Positions 41,466 to 51,348 of a stretch of 63,924 nt of DNA are shown in pieces (the first letter of the stretch is position 1; each line of letters begins with the position of its first letter). The notes below the pieces were generated by a model, which did not search any database, was not told the origin of the DNA, and saw only the letters and a list, made by a program, of their open reading frames with translations. This DNA comes from JAJXTN01 sp038230895. Lineage in GTDB: Bacteria; Patescibacteriota; Saccharimonadia; Saccharimonadales; UBA4665. The stretch covers positions 1 to 63,924 of the forward strand of contig JBBRMJ010000006.1 in assembly GCA_038230895.1 (NCBI GenBank), given 5' to 3'. Made by a program: the position numbers and the translations under genes.

Positions 41466-44347
41466 TTACTCCGCCTGTTCCACGCGGTGGTATTGAGAAG
41501 GAGCCGTCTGCGGAATCGGCCGTCCAAATTTCGTCTCAGCTGTCGAACTAACAACCACAGGATGAGTAACAGTAACAGCGATAAACTGGTGCGAATACCG
41601 AGCCAGATATCGTGGTCGATGATCTGTTGTTGGGTCTTTCCTGCGGTATCCATGGGTCGTTTGGCAAGCCATCTTGGCCGTTGAAGCTTGGTCTGAGGAA
41701 TTGTTGAGGCACCGAGTACTGCTGATTGATGAGTCGTCTGGGTGGCTTTGCCAGCAGCTGACACGGACTGGGTGCCATTAAGTGTATTCGCGCCGCTGTT
41801 ATTTGACGTTGTCATGCTAGAACCAGCCACGGTTACGGTCGTCACGGTATTCAAGCCAGTCGATGGGCCACTACTCGAGTTCGGTGTTGAACTGGTTGAC
41901 GTCCCGCTGCCACCACTACCACTCGTTCCAGAGGTTGGCGCAGAACCAATCACCGGGTCACAGACGTCGTCAATACCATCATGATCACTGTCGACACCAC
42001 TGTTAATGGCACCAGGACAGCTGTCGGAGGTATCAGATATGCCATCACCATCGCTATCAGTCGAGCTGGCTGGTACATAGATGGGTTGTGTCACATTGAC
42101 AGGTTGATTCCCCTGGCCTGGCCCAATCACATTGATGGTATGTCCACCTGACACTGTGTTGACCGGTAGACTTATCGGTTCACTAATACTGCCTGTTTGA
42201 CCGCTGCCTACTACCGCGATAATCGGACCGCTTGGCCCATCGATGCGAACAGTGTAATTACTGCCCGGCAGGAGCCCATCAGCAGCGCCGTCAACCGTCA
42301 GTATAGTACTTTCACCCCTGTTGACGACACTGCTGACAAGCCCGTGCTCAGGCACCATAGCATTGATGGCTCGTCGGGAAACGGGTTTATTCAATAACTT
42401 TTGGCTGTCATTGCTTAGGCCGGTTGCAGACGAAGAGGCTCGAAGATTATTCGTTTGCTGCAAAATCGTTTCCTCAATCAGCGCTTGGCCAAGTAGATTC
42501 GGATGGTAGCTCTCTTTTCCAAAAACTTTTGTTCCAAAGGGGCCACCGTCGGTGCCGGCAGTGAGACCGTTGACAGCTACGGCATAACCAGCCGTTTCAC
42601 AGAGGCGGTGGCCTGCTAGCGCCTGGCTAATATCGACATATGTCAGTTTTGCTTGGCTGGCCGCTTGTTGCACGGCGCCATTTAAGTAGTTGATAACTTC
42701 TTCGGAGAACTCTAGCTCTCCCTTACTCAAATGAACATTCAGTGCACAATCACCGTTGTCGACAGCAATTTGTGGATACCCAACAATGTATACACGACTA
42801 CTCGGAGATCTCGATTGTAATTGTCGGTATGCTGCCGTCCATCTCGGTATAGTTCGATCGATCAGTGCCTTGAGTTCTTGTCTATCCTCATAGGTGTCAT
42901 AACAGACACTGTCGCTGAGGTGAAGGCTGATATGTGGCTGAACGCAGTTTTGGACTATTTCACCGAAGCCAATATCATCACCACCAACAGATACAGTAAG
43001 CACCGCCGGTTGGTAATGGCTCACGAAATCAACTTGAGGTAGATAACCCGGCTTGAAATCGGCAAGAATCTGGGCTTGGTTATCGATGGGCCGCTGGCTA
43101 CGCGGAACGCCGCCACGAATTTGGCCGCGGTAGCTATCTGGTTGGCCGGGCGTGATGTCACCAGTTCGAGCGCCCGAGCAGGCCACCGAATGGCCGCCAC
43201 CCGAACCGTAGACATCACGAGCGAGTAGTAAGGGATAGGAATGAATCGATAGATGGCAGACATCGTCCCCAGTATCTGTGCCCGCAAGATAATCAAATGC
43301 GCCCTCGCCAGATGTATAGGAGTCACCTAGTGCCAGATAATTGAGGAGTGAAGTGATGCTTGCCGTAGGCGCCAAGAGATACGTATTGGTGCCGCCAAAG
43401 TTGGTCGCATTGAAGCTCAGCATACCGTCGTTGATAAAACGCACATGATTGAACGCACTGACACCAGCGATTTGAGTCGCCACGAAGGGCCAATAGTCAT
43501 AGGTCGCACAATGTAATGGGCTCGAGCTTGTCGATGCAGCCGTGCAACTCGCTAGATCGTAGACTTTGAATGAACCCGCCGTCACATTCTCAATAGCGAC
43601 GAATTGCCCATTCTTACTCACGGCGACTTGTGACTTCAGTAGCGCGGGGCTACCTTGGCTGCCAAAGGCTGGCGCAAAGGCCACCATGCTCAGCGTCGCC
43701 AGGTTAATCCGCATGAACGAGCCATTCATTGTCTCCACCACCAACCAACTCCCGCCATCTGAGAACGCCATTGTCTGAGGGTTAATTACCAATTGTTTGC
43801 CATCGGGCCCTACAATCGTCATATCTGGTGGTGCAGTGATTTGCTTGCCATAGAGACGGGCCAGAAGATCACGCTGATTTTGGAGATGAGCAGTTAGATT
43901 CTTGTACATCCCGAGATAGGAGCCACCGGTGTTAGCAGCATCCAACGTCAATGTGTTAACCGTGCCAGGCCACGGCGTCAAAACTTGATGGGGTGAATAC
44001 GGAGCTAGCGGCAAGGCCTCATCGGTACCGTTAAAGATTGCCATCCCACTGTCCGGATCCACTTGACCATAGGCCGTTGGTACGAAACAGCCGGCCAGCA
44101 TCGTATTGGTGCTCACTTGCCGATAGGTGAGCTCAGTGCAGTCTAGATTACTCTGGAAATTGGGCTGGTTGGGTATGTCGGTAGCTGGGCCAATGAGCTT
44201 TACGGATTTAGCGAGCGGTGTTGCCCACGCTGGTGTAGCGCCATTGCCATCGCTGGCCGCCTGAGTTATCAAGCTGCCTAACAGCGTGCATGCGGCTAAA
44301 AGCAGCGCCACTTCACGCCCCAGTCTTCCCAGTCCCTGTCGCCTCAT
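41462..44347 (-). CDS. Large surface SGNH/GDSL hydrolase with calcium-binding TSP3 repeats
   Basis: The 961-residue protein has a signal peptide (1-31), a beta-propeller-like region (about 180-330), an SGNH hydrolase domain with block I YLALGDSYTSGEG (Ser 343), SVGGDDIGFG (454-457 region) and SYHPNLLGQAL (His 615), two thrombospondin type 3-like DxDxDGxxD repeats (764-798), a Ser/Thr-rich stalk and a C-terminal membrane helix (about 919-938) with a basic end. It would be a wall- or membrane-anchored esterase or lipase on the cell surface. AAGGAG precedes the ATG. Confidence 0.88.
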   Translation of the reverse strand: MRRQGLGRLGREVALLLAACTLLGSLITQAASDGNGATPAWATPLAKSVKLIGPATDIPNQPNFQSNLDCTELTYRQVSTNTMLAGCFVPTAYGQVDPDSGMAIFNGTDEALPLAPYSPHQVLTPWPGTVNTLTLDAANTGGSYLGMYKNLTAHLQNQRDLLARLYGKQITAPPDMTIVGPDGKQLVINPQTMAFSDGGSWLVVETMNGSFMRINLATLSMVAFAPAFGSQGSPALLKSQVAVSKNGQFVAIENVTAGSFKVYDLASCTAASTSSSPLHCATYDYWPFVATQIAGVSAFNHVRFINDGMLSFNATNFGGTNTYLLAPTASITSLLNYLALGDSYTSGEGAFDYLAGTDTGDDVCHLSIHSYPLLLARDVYGSGGGHSVACSGARTGDITPGQPDSYRGQIRGGVPRSQRPIDNQAQILADFKPGYLPQVDFVSHYQPAVLTVSVGGDDIGFGEIVQNCVQPHISLHLSDSVCYDTYEDRQELKALIDRTIPRWTAAYRQLQSRSPSSRVYIVGYPQIAVDNGDCALNVHLSKGELEFSEEVINYLNGAVQQAASQAKLTYVDISQALAGHRLCETAGYAVAVNGLTAGTDGGPFGTKVFGKESYHPNLLGQALIEETILQQTNNLRASSSATGLSNDSQKLLNKPVSRRAINAMVPEHGLVSSVVNRGESTILTVDGAADGLLPGSNYTVRIDGPSGPIIAVVGSGQTGSISEPISLPVNTVSGGHTINVIGPGQGNQPVNVTQPIYVPASSTDSDGDGISDTSDSCPGAINSGVDSDHDGIDDVCDPVIGSAPTSGTSGSGGSGTSTSSTPNSSSGPSTGLNTVTTVTVAGSSMTTSNNSGANTLNGTQSVSAAGKATQTTHQSAVLGASTIPQTKLQRPRWLAKRPMDTAGKTQQQIIDHDIWLGIRTSLSLLLLLILWLLVRQLRRNLDGRFRRRLLLNTTAWNRRSN

Positions 44348-44486
44348 TGCCCGCTCCTTCTGCTATCGACTATCTTTCACGGCTGACCATTCCCGCAAGC
44401 ATAAGCGACCATAAAACGGATAATATTAAGAATAATTTAAGCTGAACTAGGCTCTGTCCCCTGCCCTTTTGCTATATACTAAACTC

Positions 44487-44885
44487 ATGGCTGAGGATAG
44501 TATTTTTACCAAGATTATCAGGGGTGAGATACCTTGTCACAAGGTGTATGAGGATGCATTGACGTTGGCGTTCCTGGATATTCATCCGATTCAACCCGGT
44601 CACACGCTGGTGATATCGAAGAAACAGGTAGAATTTGCCTGGGATCTGGAAGATGAAGACTACCTGGCGGTCATGGCCACTGCCAAGAAGGTCGCTCATC
44701 GTCTGAAGCAGGTATTCCCTGACCAAACCCATGTCGGTATGATCATCGAAGGACTGGATGTCCCCCACGTTCACCTTAAGGTTTTCCCCTTTTCCACCGA
44801 TGATGAGTTTCATTTTAAACCTGATCTGACCGCTGAACCCGACCACGCTGCCCTGGCAGAATTAGCCAGCAAATTAGCCTTCTAA
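44487..44885 (+). CDS. HIT family (histidine triad) nucleotide hydrolase
   Basis: The 132-residue protein from ATG 44487 has the HIT fold: SIFTKIIRGEIPCHKVYED, LDIHPIQPGHTLVISK, and the triad region VPHVHLKVFPF. The first two His (94 and 96) are kept, with the second as nucleophile, but the third is replaced by Lys 98. Family members cleave nucleoside phosphoramidates or dinucleotides. TATACT at 44475-44480 is 6 bases before the ATG. The start at 44469 in the same frame lies upstream of the promoter box and is unlikely. Confidence 0.9.
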   Translation: MAEDSIFTKIIRGEIPCHKVYEDALTLAFLDIHPIQPGHTLVISKKQVEFAWDLEDEDYLAVMATAKKVAHRLKQVFPDQTHVGMIIEGLDVPHVHLKVFPFSTDDEFHFKPDLTAEPDHAALAELASKLAF

Positions 44886-44900
44886 GTTACAATAAGCATT

Positions 44901-45077
44901 ATGCATAACTTCTACTTGGCCTTCGTTTTCGGTTTGGGCATGGGTGCGTTCGTTTACACCAAAATGGGACGGCGTATTGGCTATGGCAATAGCCAAGGTG
45001 TTTGGAAGCTGGTAGCTGCCTCATTTATATTCACGACTTTCGTTGTTTTTAGTTTTTTGACTTGGGTCGTCCACTAG
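44901..45077 (+). CDS. Small two-helix membrane protein, 58 residues
   Basis: ATG at 44901, 7 bases after a TACAAT box (44888-44893), opens a 58-residue frame with two membrane helices (FYLAFVFGLGMGAFVYTKMG and KLVAASFIFTTFVVFSFLTWVV) linked by a basic loop (RRIGYGNSQG). Short genes of this kind are often missed; the well-placed promoter and clear helices support it. Function unknown. It lies between the HIT gene and the HTH-HAD gene on the same strand. Confidence 0.7.
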   Translation: MHNFYLAFVFGLGMGAFVYTKMGRRIGYGNSQGVWKLVAASFIFTTFVVFSFLTWVVH

Positions 45078-45132
45078 CCGTTTAGTACTACTTATTATTG
45101 AAAATTGCTGACTCAACTGGTAATATAAGGCT

Positions 45133-45975
45133 ATGGATGAGAAAAGTTTGGGCAAACGCCTGCAACAGGCACGCCAGGAAGCTGGGCTGACACAGCAGCA
45201 ACTCTGCCAGCGTGCAAACTTGAGTTTCTCTACATTGGCCAAAATTGAACGTGGCGCCATCAAAGCACCATCAATCTTCACGGTTCAAGCCATAGCCGGC
45301 GCCATCGGTGTCGGCCTAGAGAATTTGATTGGTGCCCCCTCTTCCCTAGCCCGCAATCTGATGAAAACCAAAAGCGGCGTTAGTTTCGTCTACTTCGATG
45401 TGAATGGCTGCTTGGTCCATTTCTATCAGCGAGCCTTTGCCCGGCTTGCTCAAGCCACCGGTGCCCCACTCGACGCTGTTGAAGCTGCCTTTTGGCACTA
45501 CAATGACGACGTGTGTCGAGGTACGGTCAGCATGTCTGATTTCAACGCCAAACTAGCTGAGCGTTTGGCGGTCGATTCTGTCGATTGGCTGCAGTACTAT
45601 CTCGACACCGTCGAGCCCATTGCTGAGATGCAAGATGTGCTGAAATGGGCGAGCGAACGCTATAAATTCGGGCTCCTGACCAATATCATGCCCGGTCAAT
45701 TGAGCGCCATGCGCAAATCGGGCGCCCTACCGGAGCTAGCCTATGACACCGTGATTGATTCCTCAGAGGTGGCAGCCATCAAACCGGAGTCTAAGATTTA
45801 TGAAATTGCCCAAGAGCGCGCTGGTGTTCCACCAGAGCAAATCCTCTTGATCGACGACTCACGCGTCAATGTCATGGCTGCCGAAAAACTTGGCTGGCAT
45901 GTCCTGTGGTTCGATGACGCCCGCCCCGAAGAAGCCGTCGAACGCGTCCGCGAAGTCCTTCAACCCGCCGAATAA
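45133..45975 (+). CDS. HTH-HAD fusion: XRE-type regulator with HAD phosphatase domain
   Basis: The 280-residue protein starts with an XRE/Cro helix-turn-helix (6-60: GKRLQQARQEAGLTQQQLCQRANLSFSTLAKIERG) and ends with a haloacid dehalogenase-like domain: motif 1 FDVNGCL (Asp 89), motif 2 LLTNIMPG, motif 3 KPESKIYE and motif 4 LLIDDSRVNV. All four HAD motifs are present, so the hydrolase may be active. The domain pairing suggests a one-component sensor in which a phospho-metabolite binds or is cleaved by the HAD part and changes DNA binding; that is inference. A CAP domain of about 55 residues fits between motifs 1 and 2. Confidence 0.85.
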   Translation: MDEKSLGKRLQQARQEAGLTQQQLCQRANLSFSTLAKIERGAIKAPSIFTVQAIAGAIGVGLENLIGAPSSLARNLMKTKSGVSFVYFDVNGCLVHFYQRAFARLAQATGAPLDAVEAAFWHYNDDVCRGTVSMSDFNAKLAERLAVDSVDWLQYYLDTVEPIAEMQDVLKWASERYKFGLLTNIMPGQLSAMRKSGALPELAYDTVIDSSEVAAIKPESKIYEIAQERAGVPPEQILLIDDSRVNVMAAEKLGWHVLWFDDARPEEAVERVREVLQPAE

Positions 45976-45982
45976 CAGATGA

Positions 45983-48619
45983 TTAGTCGCCGAAGCGCTT
46001 GGCTTCTGCTGCCAGGGTTTCGAGCTGTTTTTGGGCGTCGGTGAGCTGTTGTTTGGTCTGTTGCACAACCTCGCGAGGGGCGTTCTCGACATAGCTCTTG
46101 TTGCTGAGGCGCCCTTCTAACTGTTTGATTGAAGCCTCATGTTTGTCTTGGCGAGTTTTGAGTTCCACCAAGTAAGCTTGGGCAGTGCTTTTATCGATGT
46201 CGAGCCAGCCTTTGCGCGACGTACTGGTCAGGTAGACGCCGGTGCCGTCCTGGACTTCGCTAACGGCCTTTAGACGGGCTAAACGCTTCAGGATAGCCGC
46301 ATGGGCGGTAAAGAATGGTTCGCCGGTGTAGTACAGCGTCACGTTGGCCACCTTCAGGGCTTTGACGATCATACGGATTTCACTGACGATGGCTTGGATA
46401 TCTTCGAAATCCGCGGCTTGCTTGGCGTCGCTCTTGAGCGGCTTGCCATATTCTCGAGCGGCGAGCAGGCTGTCACCTTCCCACGCCAGGGTTTGCCAGA
46501 TGGTTTCAGTCACGAAGGGTGCGAAGGGATGGGCCAGTATCAGGACTGACTCTAACAGATGAGCCAACAGTGGTTTGTTGGGCTCGGCTTTACTGGCTTC
46601 AATGTACCAATCAGCTACATCGTCCCAAATGAAGTGATACAGCGTGTCATAGGCCTCACCGAAGCGATAATGATCCAAATCGCCGTGAATTTTTTCAGTA
46701 AATCGTTGCAATTTATTCAACACCCAATGATCGGCTGCTGATTTGGCTTCCACCCCTGCCCTGTCCGGCTGATCACCGACGATATCTTCTATGTAACGGG
46801 CAATGTTCCACAGCTTGTTACAGAAGTTACGATTGGCTTCAATCTTACCCCAGCCCCAGCTTTGATCATTGCCGGGGCTAACACCCATGATGAGCGCCAT
46901 ACGCAGGGCGTCAGTACCATATTTGGGGATGACGGTCAGTGGATCAATAATCGATTCCGGCCGGCTTTTGCTCATCTTTTTGCCATCCTCTGCGCGCACC
47001 AGACCGTGCAGGTAGACGTCCTTGAACGGTACGTGACCGGTCGCATACGTGGTCGACAGAATCATTCGGGCTACCCAGAAGAAGAGGATATCCCAACCAG
47101 TCTCCAGAACAGAGGTCGGATGATAAGCCTGGTAGTCTGGGCTTTGCTTGAGTAGATCTTCCAAAGATAGATCGTAATTCTGGGCTAATGCCGGATCAAT
47201 CAGCGTGCTCCATGTCCACAGCGACGAGCTGAACCACGTATCCAGCGTGTCGGGATCCTGCTCCCATTCACGCCAGCCTTCGCCCCGGTCAGTTGGCGGC
47301 TGGGTACCCACATAGGTCTCTTCCTTGCCGTCGGCGTCTATTCGATACCATACTGGGATACGGTGCCCCCACCAGATCTGACGACTGATACACCAGTCGC
47401 GTAGATTGTCGATCCAGTGGAAGTAAGTCTTCTCAAAACGCTTCGGAATCAGGTTTACGTCGCCGTCGTTGATTACGGCTTGCAGTATCTGTTTGAGGCT
47501 GCGCGACTTCCCTTTCCAATCAACGACTTCTTTGTTGACATCGATGAACCATTGCAGCCGGATCTGGGGCTCGATAATGCCCTTGCCACGCTCATTAACT
47601 GCGATGCTGTGTAGGTAATTCTCATCCGTTTTGACCAATAGCCCCTTCTCGTCCAATTTGGCGACAATCTTTGGTCGTGCTTCGGCAATCGGCATGCCGG
47701 CGAAATCGCCAGCAATCGGTAGTAAATTCCCGTGAAAATCAATGATCTGTTCTCTGTCCAGCCCATGACGTTCAGCAATCTCGAAGTCGGTGTGATCATG
47801 CCAGGGTGTGATGGTCATAACACCGGTGCCAAACTTCGGATCAACAGCCTCATCCTTGATCACGGTGGCGGTCACTTTGCCGTTAATCCATTCGGCTTCG
47901 AACTGCTCGCCATGCTTATATTTCGCGTAGCGTTTGTCATCAGGGTGCATAACCACGTATTTATCACCAAATTTCGTTTCTGGACGAGCGGTACTGATCT
48001 GAAACGGCCCATACTGGAAGGTGTAGAACTTGCCCGTTTCCTCGACGTGCATGACCTCGTCATCTGAGATATTCGTTTCCAGTAGCGGATCCCAGTTTAC
48101 GATGCGGTTACCCCTGTAAATCAGGCCATCTTTATACATTTTCACGAAGACTTCGCTGACGCTCCGGCTTAAGGCCGGGTCCAACGTATTACGCAGCCGT
48201 GTCCAGTCGGCACTGGCTCCCATGGCTCGCATCTGACCGATCATTGTTTCGCGACTGTTACCGACGAATTCTCTCGTGCGCTCTAGGAAGGCGTCGCGAC
48301 CGATGGTATGCTTGTCAGTCCCCTCTTCACTCAGTTGCTTCTCAATGATGGCGTTAACCGGCAGCGCCGCATGGTCTGTGCCGGGTAGCCAGAGCACGTC
48401 CTTCCCCTGTTGGCGGGCATGCCGAGCCATTATATCCTGCAGGGTCAGAAACAAGGCGTGGCCAATGCTCAGCGTGCCGGTTTCGTTCGGAGGTGGCATA
48501 CTGATTGAGAAGTGTTGCTTTGAGCTCTGTGGGTCGGCCACAAAGATGCCCTTCTTTTCCCAGAGAGCGTAGACGTTAGTCTCATACTCGCCCGGCTCGT
48601 AAACCTTCGGTAACTTCAT
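45983..48619 (-). CDS. valS: Valyl-tRNA synthetase
   Basis: From ATG 48619 the protein has 878 residues with PPPNETGTLSIGHAL (the HIGH motif reads SIGH), the editing domain (TARPETKFGD, GTGVMTITPWHD), WCISRQIWWGHRIPVWY and KKMSKSRPESI, and a C-terminal coiled-coil arm (VELKTRQDKHEASIKQLEGRL) typical of ValS. It charges tRNA-Val. The start at 48619 is preferred over 48631 because TATGAT (48632-48627) lies 7 bases before it. It ends 8 bases from the HTH-HAD gene, convergent. Confidence 0.97.
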   Translation of the reverse strand: MKLPKVYEPGEYETNVYALWEKKGIFVADPQSSKQHFSISMPPPNETGTLSIGHALFLTLQDIMARHARQQGKDVLWLPGTDHAALPVNAIIEKQLSEEGTDKHTIGRDAFLERTREFVGNSRETMIGQMRAMGASADWTRLRNTLDPALSRSVSEVFVKMYKDGLIYRGNRIVNWDPLLETNISDDEVMHVEETGKFYTFQYGPFQISTARPETKFGDKYVVMHPDDKRYAKYKHGEQFEAEWINGKVTATVIKDEAVDPKFGTGVMTITPWHDHTDFEIAERHGLDREQIIDFHGNLLPIAGDFAGMPIAEARPKIVAKLDEKGLLVKTDENYLHSIAVNERGKGIIEPQIRLQWFIDVNKEVVDWKGKSRSLKQILQAVINDGDVNLIPKRFEKTYFHWIDNLRDWCISRQIWWGHRIPVWYRIDADGKEETYVGTQPPTDRGEGWREWEQDPDTLDTWFSSSLWTWSTLIDPALAQNYDLSLEDLLKQSPDYQAYHPTSVLETGWDILFFWVARMILSTTYATGHVPFKDVYLHGLVRAEDGKKMSKSRPESIIDPLTVIPKYGTDALRMALIMGVSPGNDQSWGWGKIEANRNFCNKLWNIARYIEDIVGDQPDRAGVEAKSAADHWVLNKLQRFTEKIHGDLDHYRFGEAYDTLYHFIWDDVADWYIEASKAEPNKPLLAHLLESVLILAHPFAPFVTETIWQTLAWEGDSLLAAREYGKPLKSDAKQAADFEDIQAIVSEIRMIVKALKVANVTLYYTGEPFFTAHAAILKRLARLKAVSEVQDGTGVYLTSTSRKGWLDIDKSTAQAYLVELKTRQDKHEASIKQLEGRLSNKSYVENAPREVVQQTKQQLTDAQKQLETLAAEAKRFGD

Positions 48620-48772
48620 GCATATCATCATACCACCTCTGTAATTAAACTTGAAATACCCCCCAACTTCATGTGAAACCGCGTCAAATGACGGTTAGGC
48701 TCATATTGACAAAGAAACTGTAATTAGCTATAATAATAAGTTGAATTGAAACTAGATAACAGAGGTGAATGC

Positions 48773-49663
48773 ATGTCCCAAGACTTGACAAAAGAGGAAC
48801 GGATCGTCGATGGTGTCGATTTTGGCCATAGCCCACTTGATAACAGCCTGAGTTTCCATAGTGATCATCCAGATCTCACGGATCATCTGGTATACGACCC
48901 AGAGCTTAATTTCCTGGTGTTTGAAAATACCGGAACCGTGGCTGCTGCTAACAGGGGAGTATCATCTGTGGAGCCAGCACATGCGGATATGGTCCACTTA
49001 CTGGCATTTGGACTTCCCAAATACGTCACTGGGCCGAAGGCGAGTGGCCCGAAACTTGCGAGCATAATAAACCCAGTCGTTAATTTTAGAGATTTGCCCG
49101 ATTCAGAGAAGACGATTGCCAAACAGGGCAAGGGAGTAGGACCTCGAATGTACAACACCCCTTGGGCACTACGTGGCACTTCAGAAGACCCTGATACGGT
49201 TGTTGCCTATAGCTTGACGCTACACCGGAAGGGAATATTAGATTTGCGTGAAGAGCAAGACCATACTTTGGTAGGGAAGGCATTACGGATAGGACGCCAC
49301 GCTGGACGAATTGGTATGGCTGAGGCATACGGTCTTGGTAAGATTCGTCGTTCTCTGGTCAGTGACCTGACGGATAAGCAGCTACCGCTCCGGGAACGGC
49401 TGAGCCACCTCTCAAAGGATATGGCACGATTACCTAAAGCCCAAAGCGAGGGTCTTTCCGAAGTTGTACACAATGTCCACGATGATTACATGAGACGATT
49501 TAACGGATCACCGGATGCGGTGCTATTACATCAGCCACCACGAGCTGACATTAGACAAGCGTTACGGGGAGCTGAAGCAGCGGCTGATATTCCACAAGAA
49601 TTTCTCATTATTCGCTCAGCGATCATGATTCGTCGCGAAGGCTTGTACCAAGCTCGGAAATAA
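48773..49663 (+). CDS. Unknown soluble protein, 296 residues
   Basis: The ATG at 48773 follows AGAGGTG by 5 bases and gives 296 residues; a longer frame from 48746 has no ribosome site. The protein is hydrophilic, without membrane helix or signal, and has an acidic N-terminal half (FHSDHPDLTDHLVYDPELNFLVF) and a basic, helical second half (LRIGRHAGRIGMAEAYGLGKIRRSL). I do not recognise a domain. It stands alone between valS and tsaD, so context gives no hint of function. Confidence 0.7.
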   Translation: MSQDLTKEERIVDGVDFGHSPLDNSLSFHSDHPDLTDHLVYDPELNFLVFENTGTVAAANRGVSSVEPAHADMVHLLAFGLPKYVTGPKASGPKLASIINPVVNFRDLPDSEKTIAKQGKGVGPRMYNTPWALRGTSEDPDTVVAYSLTLHRKGILDLREEQDHTLVGKALRIGRHAGRIGMAEAYGLGKIRRSLVSDLTDKQLPLRERLSHLSKDMARLPKAQSEGLSEVVHNVHDDYMRRFNGSPDAVLLHQPPRADIRQALRGAEAAADIPQEFLIIRSAIMIRREGLYQARK

Positions 49664-49665
49664 AA

Positions 49666-50727
49666 CTACATCGATAGGTTCGGGTCAATAGCGAGGGTGT
49701 ATGGGTCGGCGGTGGGCTGATCACGCATCATTTTGAAGCAGCCGAGGGTGGCTATCATAGCGCCATTGTCGGTGCAGAGTTTGAAGTCGGGGTATTCGAT
49801 GGGCGAAGAGGGCAGGGCAGCAGTCAGCTGCTTGCGCAATTCTTGACTGGCAGCCACACCGCCAGCAATAACGACACTGGCTGGCTGGAACTCCTCATAG
49901 GCGACCTTTGCCTTATCAACCATGGTTTCAATGGCAATACGTTGGAAACTGGCCGCGATATCGTGCTTCTGAGCCTCAGACAGCCGTTCTGACAGCTTGG
50001 AGGAGGGGAAGTCGTAACTTTCCCCTATCTGGGCCTGGGCCAAGCGTAAAACGGCTGTTTTGAGGCCGGAGAAGCTGAAGTCATATTTACCCATCTTAGC
50101 CTTCGGGAGGTCGAAGGCGTGATCATTCCCGCTTTCCGCGGCTTTGGCCACCGAAGGGCCGCCAGGGTAAGGGAGACCAAGGATTTTGGCGACTTTATCG
50201 AAGGCTTCACCGATGGCATCATCCTGCGTTTGACCGAGTAAGGTGTAATCAAAATGGTCACGAAAGAGCACGAGTTGGCTATGGCCACCAGAGACGATGA
50301 CGGCTAGCATCGGGAATTCGGGCTGAGTCTTACGCATTTGCAAACCGGGCAGGGAAGTGTCGGTCAGGAAATTGGCGTAGACATGACCCTCGACGTGGTT
50401 GATGCCGTAGAGCGGTTTTTTATGGGCAATCGCGAGCGTTCGGGCTGTCAAAACGCCGATTAACAGGCTACCACCCAGCCCCGCGCCATACGTTACGGCG
50501 ATACCGTCGATGTCATCCCAGCTGCAACCGGCGTCATTCAAAGCTTGCTGTATCACCGGTAGAATAGCTTCAATGTGACTGCGGGCGGCAATTTCCGGCA
50601 CCACGCCACCGTACTTGACATGCAAATCCATACTCGAAGCCACGACATTACTCAAAAGCCGGTGGCCGTCTTCGACGACGCTCGCGGCGGTCTCATCACA
50701 ACTGGTTTCAATGCCCAAGATTTTCAT
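49666..50727 (-). CDS. tsaD: tRNA N6-adenosine threonylcarbamoyltransferase TsaD
   Basis: The 353-residue protein starts MKILGIETSCDETAASVV, has the metal-binding HxxxH as INHVEGHVYAN, and later GGHSQLVLF, FSGLKTAVLRL, IAGGVAASQELR and CTDNGAMIA. It makes the t6A modification at position 37 of ANN-reading tRNAs with TsaB, TsaE and TsaC. The start at 50727 matches the family; the frame extends to 50769 without support. TATAAT (50740-50735) is 7 bases before the ATG. Confidence 0.97.
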   Translation of the reverse strand: MKILGIETSCDETAASVVEDGHRLLSNVVASSMDLHVKYGGVVPEIAARSHIEAILPVIQQALNDAGCSWDDIDGIAVTYGAGLGGSLLIGVLTARTLAIAHKKPLYGINHVEGHVYANFLTDTSLPGLQMRKTQPEFPMLAVIVSGGHSQLVLFRDHFDYTLLGQTQDDAIGEAFDKVAKILGLPYPGGPSVAKAAESGNDHAFDLPKAKMGKYDFSFSGLKTAVLRLAQAQIGESYDFPSSKLSERLSEAQKHDIAASFQRIAIETMVDKAKVAYEEFQPASVVIAGGVAASQELRKQLTAALPSSPIEYPDFKLCTDNGAMIATLGCFKMMRDQPTADPYTLAIDPNLSM

Positions 50728-50796
50728 AGACCTCATTATACAGATGTGCAAAAACAGAAGTTTGTACACTAAGCAAATAATTGTATAATACTGTTT

Positions 50797-51333
50797 ATGA
50801 AAACTGATTTTAGTGAATTTACTGGGGTACAGCCGTTGACGGAAACGACGTACCTCATGGATGATCTGGCTGCTCGTATGGATTTAGTTACTGCTTCACC
50901 GAAATTTGATCTTGCTCTCATTGGCAGAGACGAAGCTTGCGACATTGAAACCGATACGGGCGATGTACGTCTCATAAGGCAAGACGGTTCAAGCTTATTC
51001 CAAGTAGTAACTAGTACCGTAGCCGAATTAGAGAATGGCGATACGATTGGCATTTGCGGAGCCAATATAGGCGGTTCGCTTCTAGAACCAGCCACCGTTG
51101 GTCGTTTTTGCAACCTGGCCTTTTCAAGATTTATGAAAAGCTATGCAGACGATGATTTTTACCAAGCTGTGGGCCTCGATTCGGTTCAGCGTTCTCGGAA
51201 CACGGTTCATTTGCGAACGGATGACCAGGGTGAATTTATGATTATGTGGGATCTCATATTTCGTGCAACGCCCCCAGTACAACAGGTTTATCGGTACGCT
51301 GATGACGCGGCAAGACGAACGCCGGTTTTCTGA
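50797..51333 (+). CDS. Unknown soluble protein, 178 residues
   Basis: The protein has 178 residues in an alpha/beta pattern (FDLALIGRDEACDIETDTGDVRLIRQDGSSLFQVVTSTVAELENGDTIGICGANIGG) and an acidic overall composition. No membrane helix or known motif is visible. TATAAT at 50784-50789 lies 7 bases before the ATG, so it has a promoter of its own and likely a leaderless mRNA. It lies 15 bases before murE, which also has its own -10 box. Confidence 0.65.
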   Translation: MKTDFSEFTGVQPLTETTYLMDDLAARMDLVTASPKFDLALIGRDEACDIETDTGDVRLIRQDGSSLFQVVTSTVAELENGDTIGICGANIGGSLLEPATVGRFCNLAFSRFMKSYADDDFYQAVGLDSVQRSRNTVHLRTDDQGEFMIMWDLIFRATPPVQQVYRYADDAARRTPVF

Positions 51334-51348
51334 GCTATACTTGAAGGC

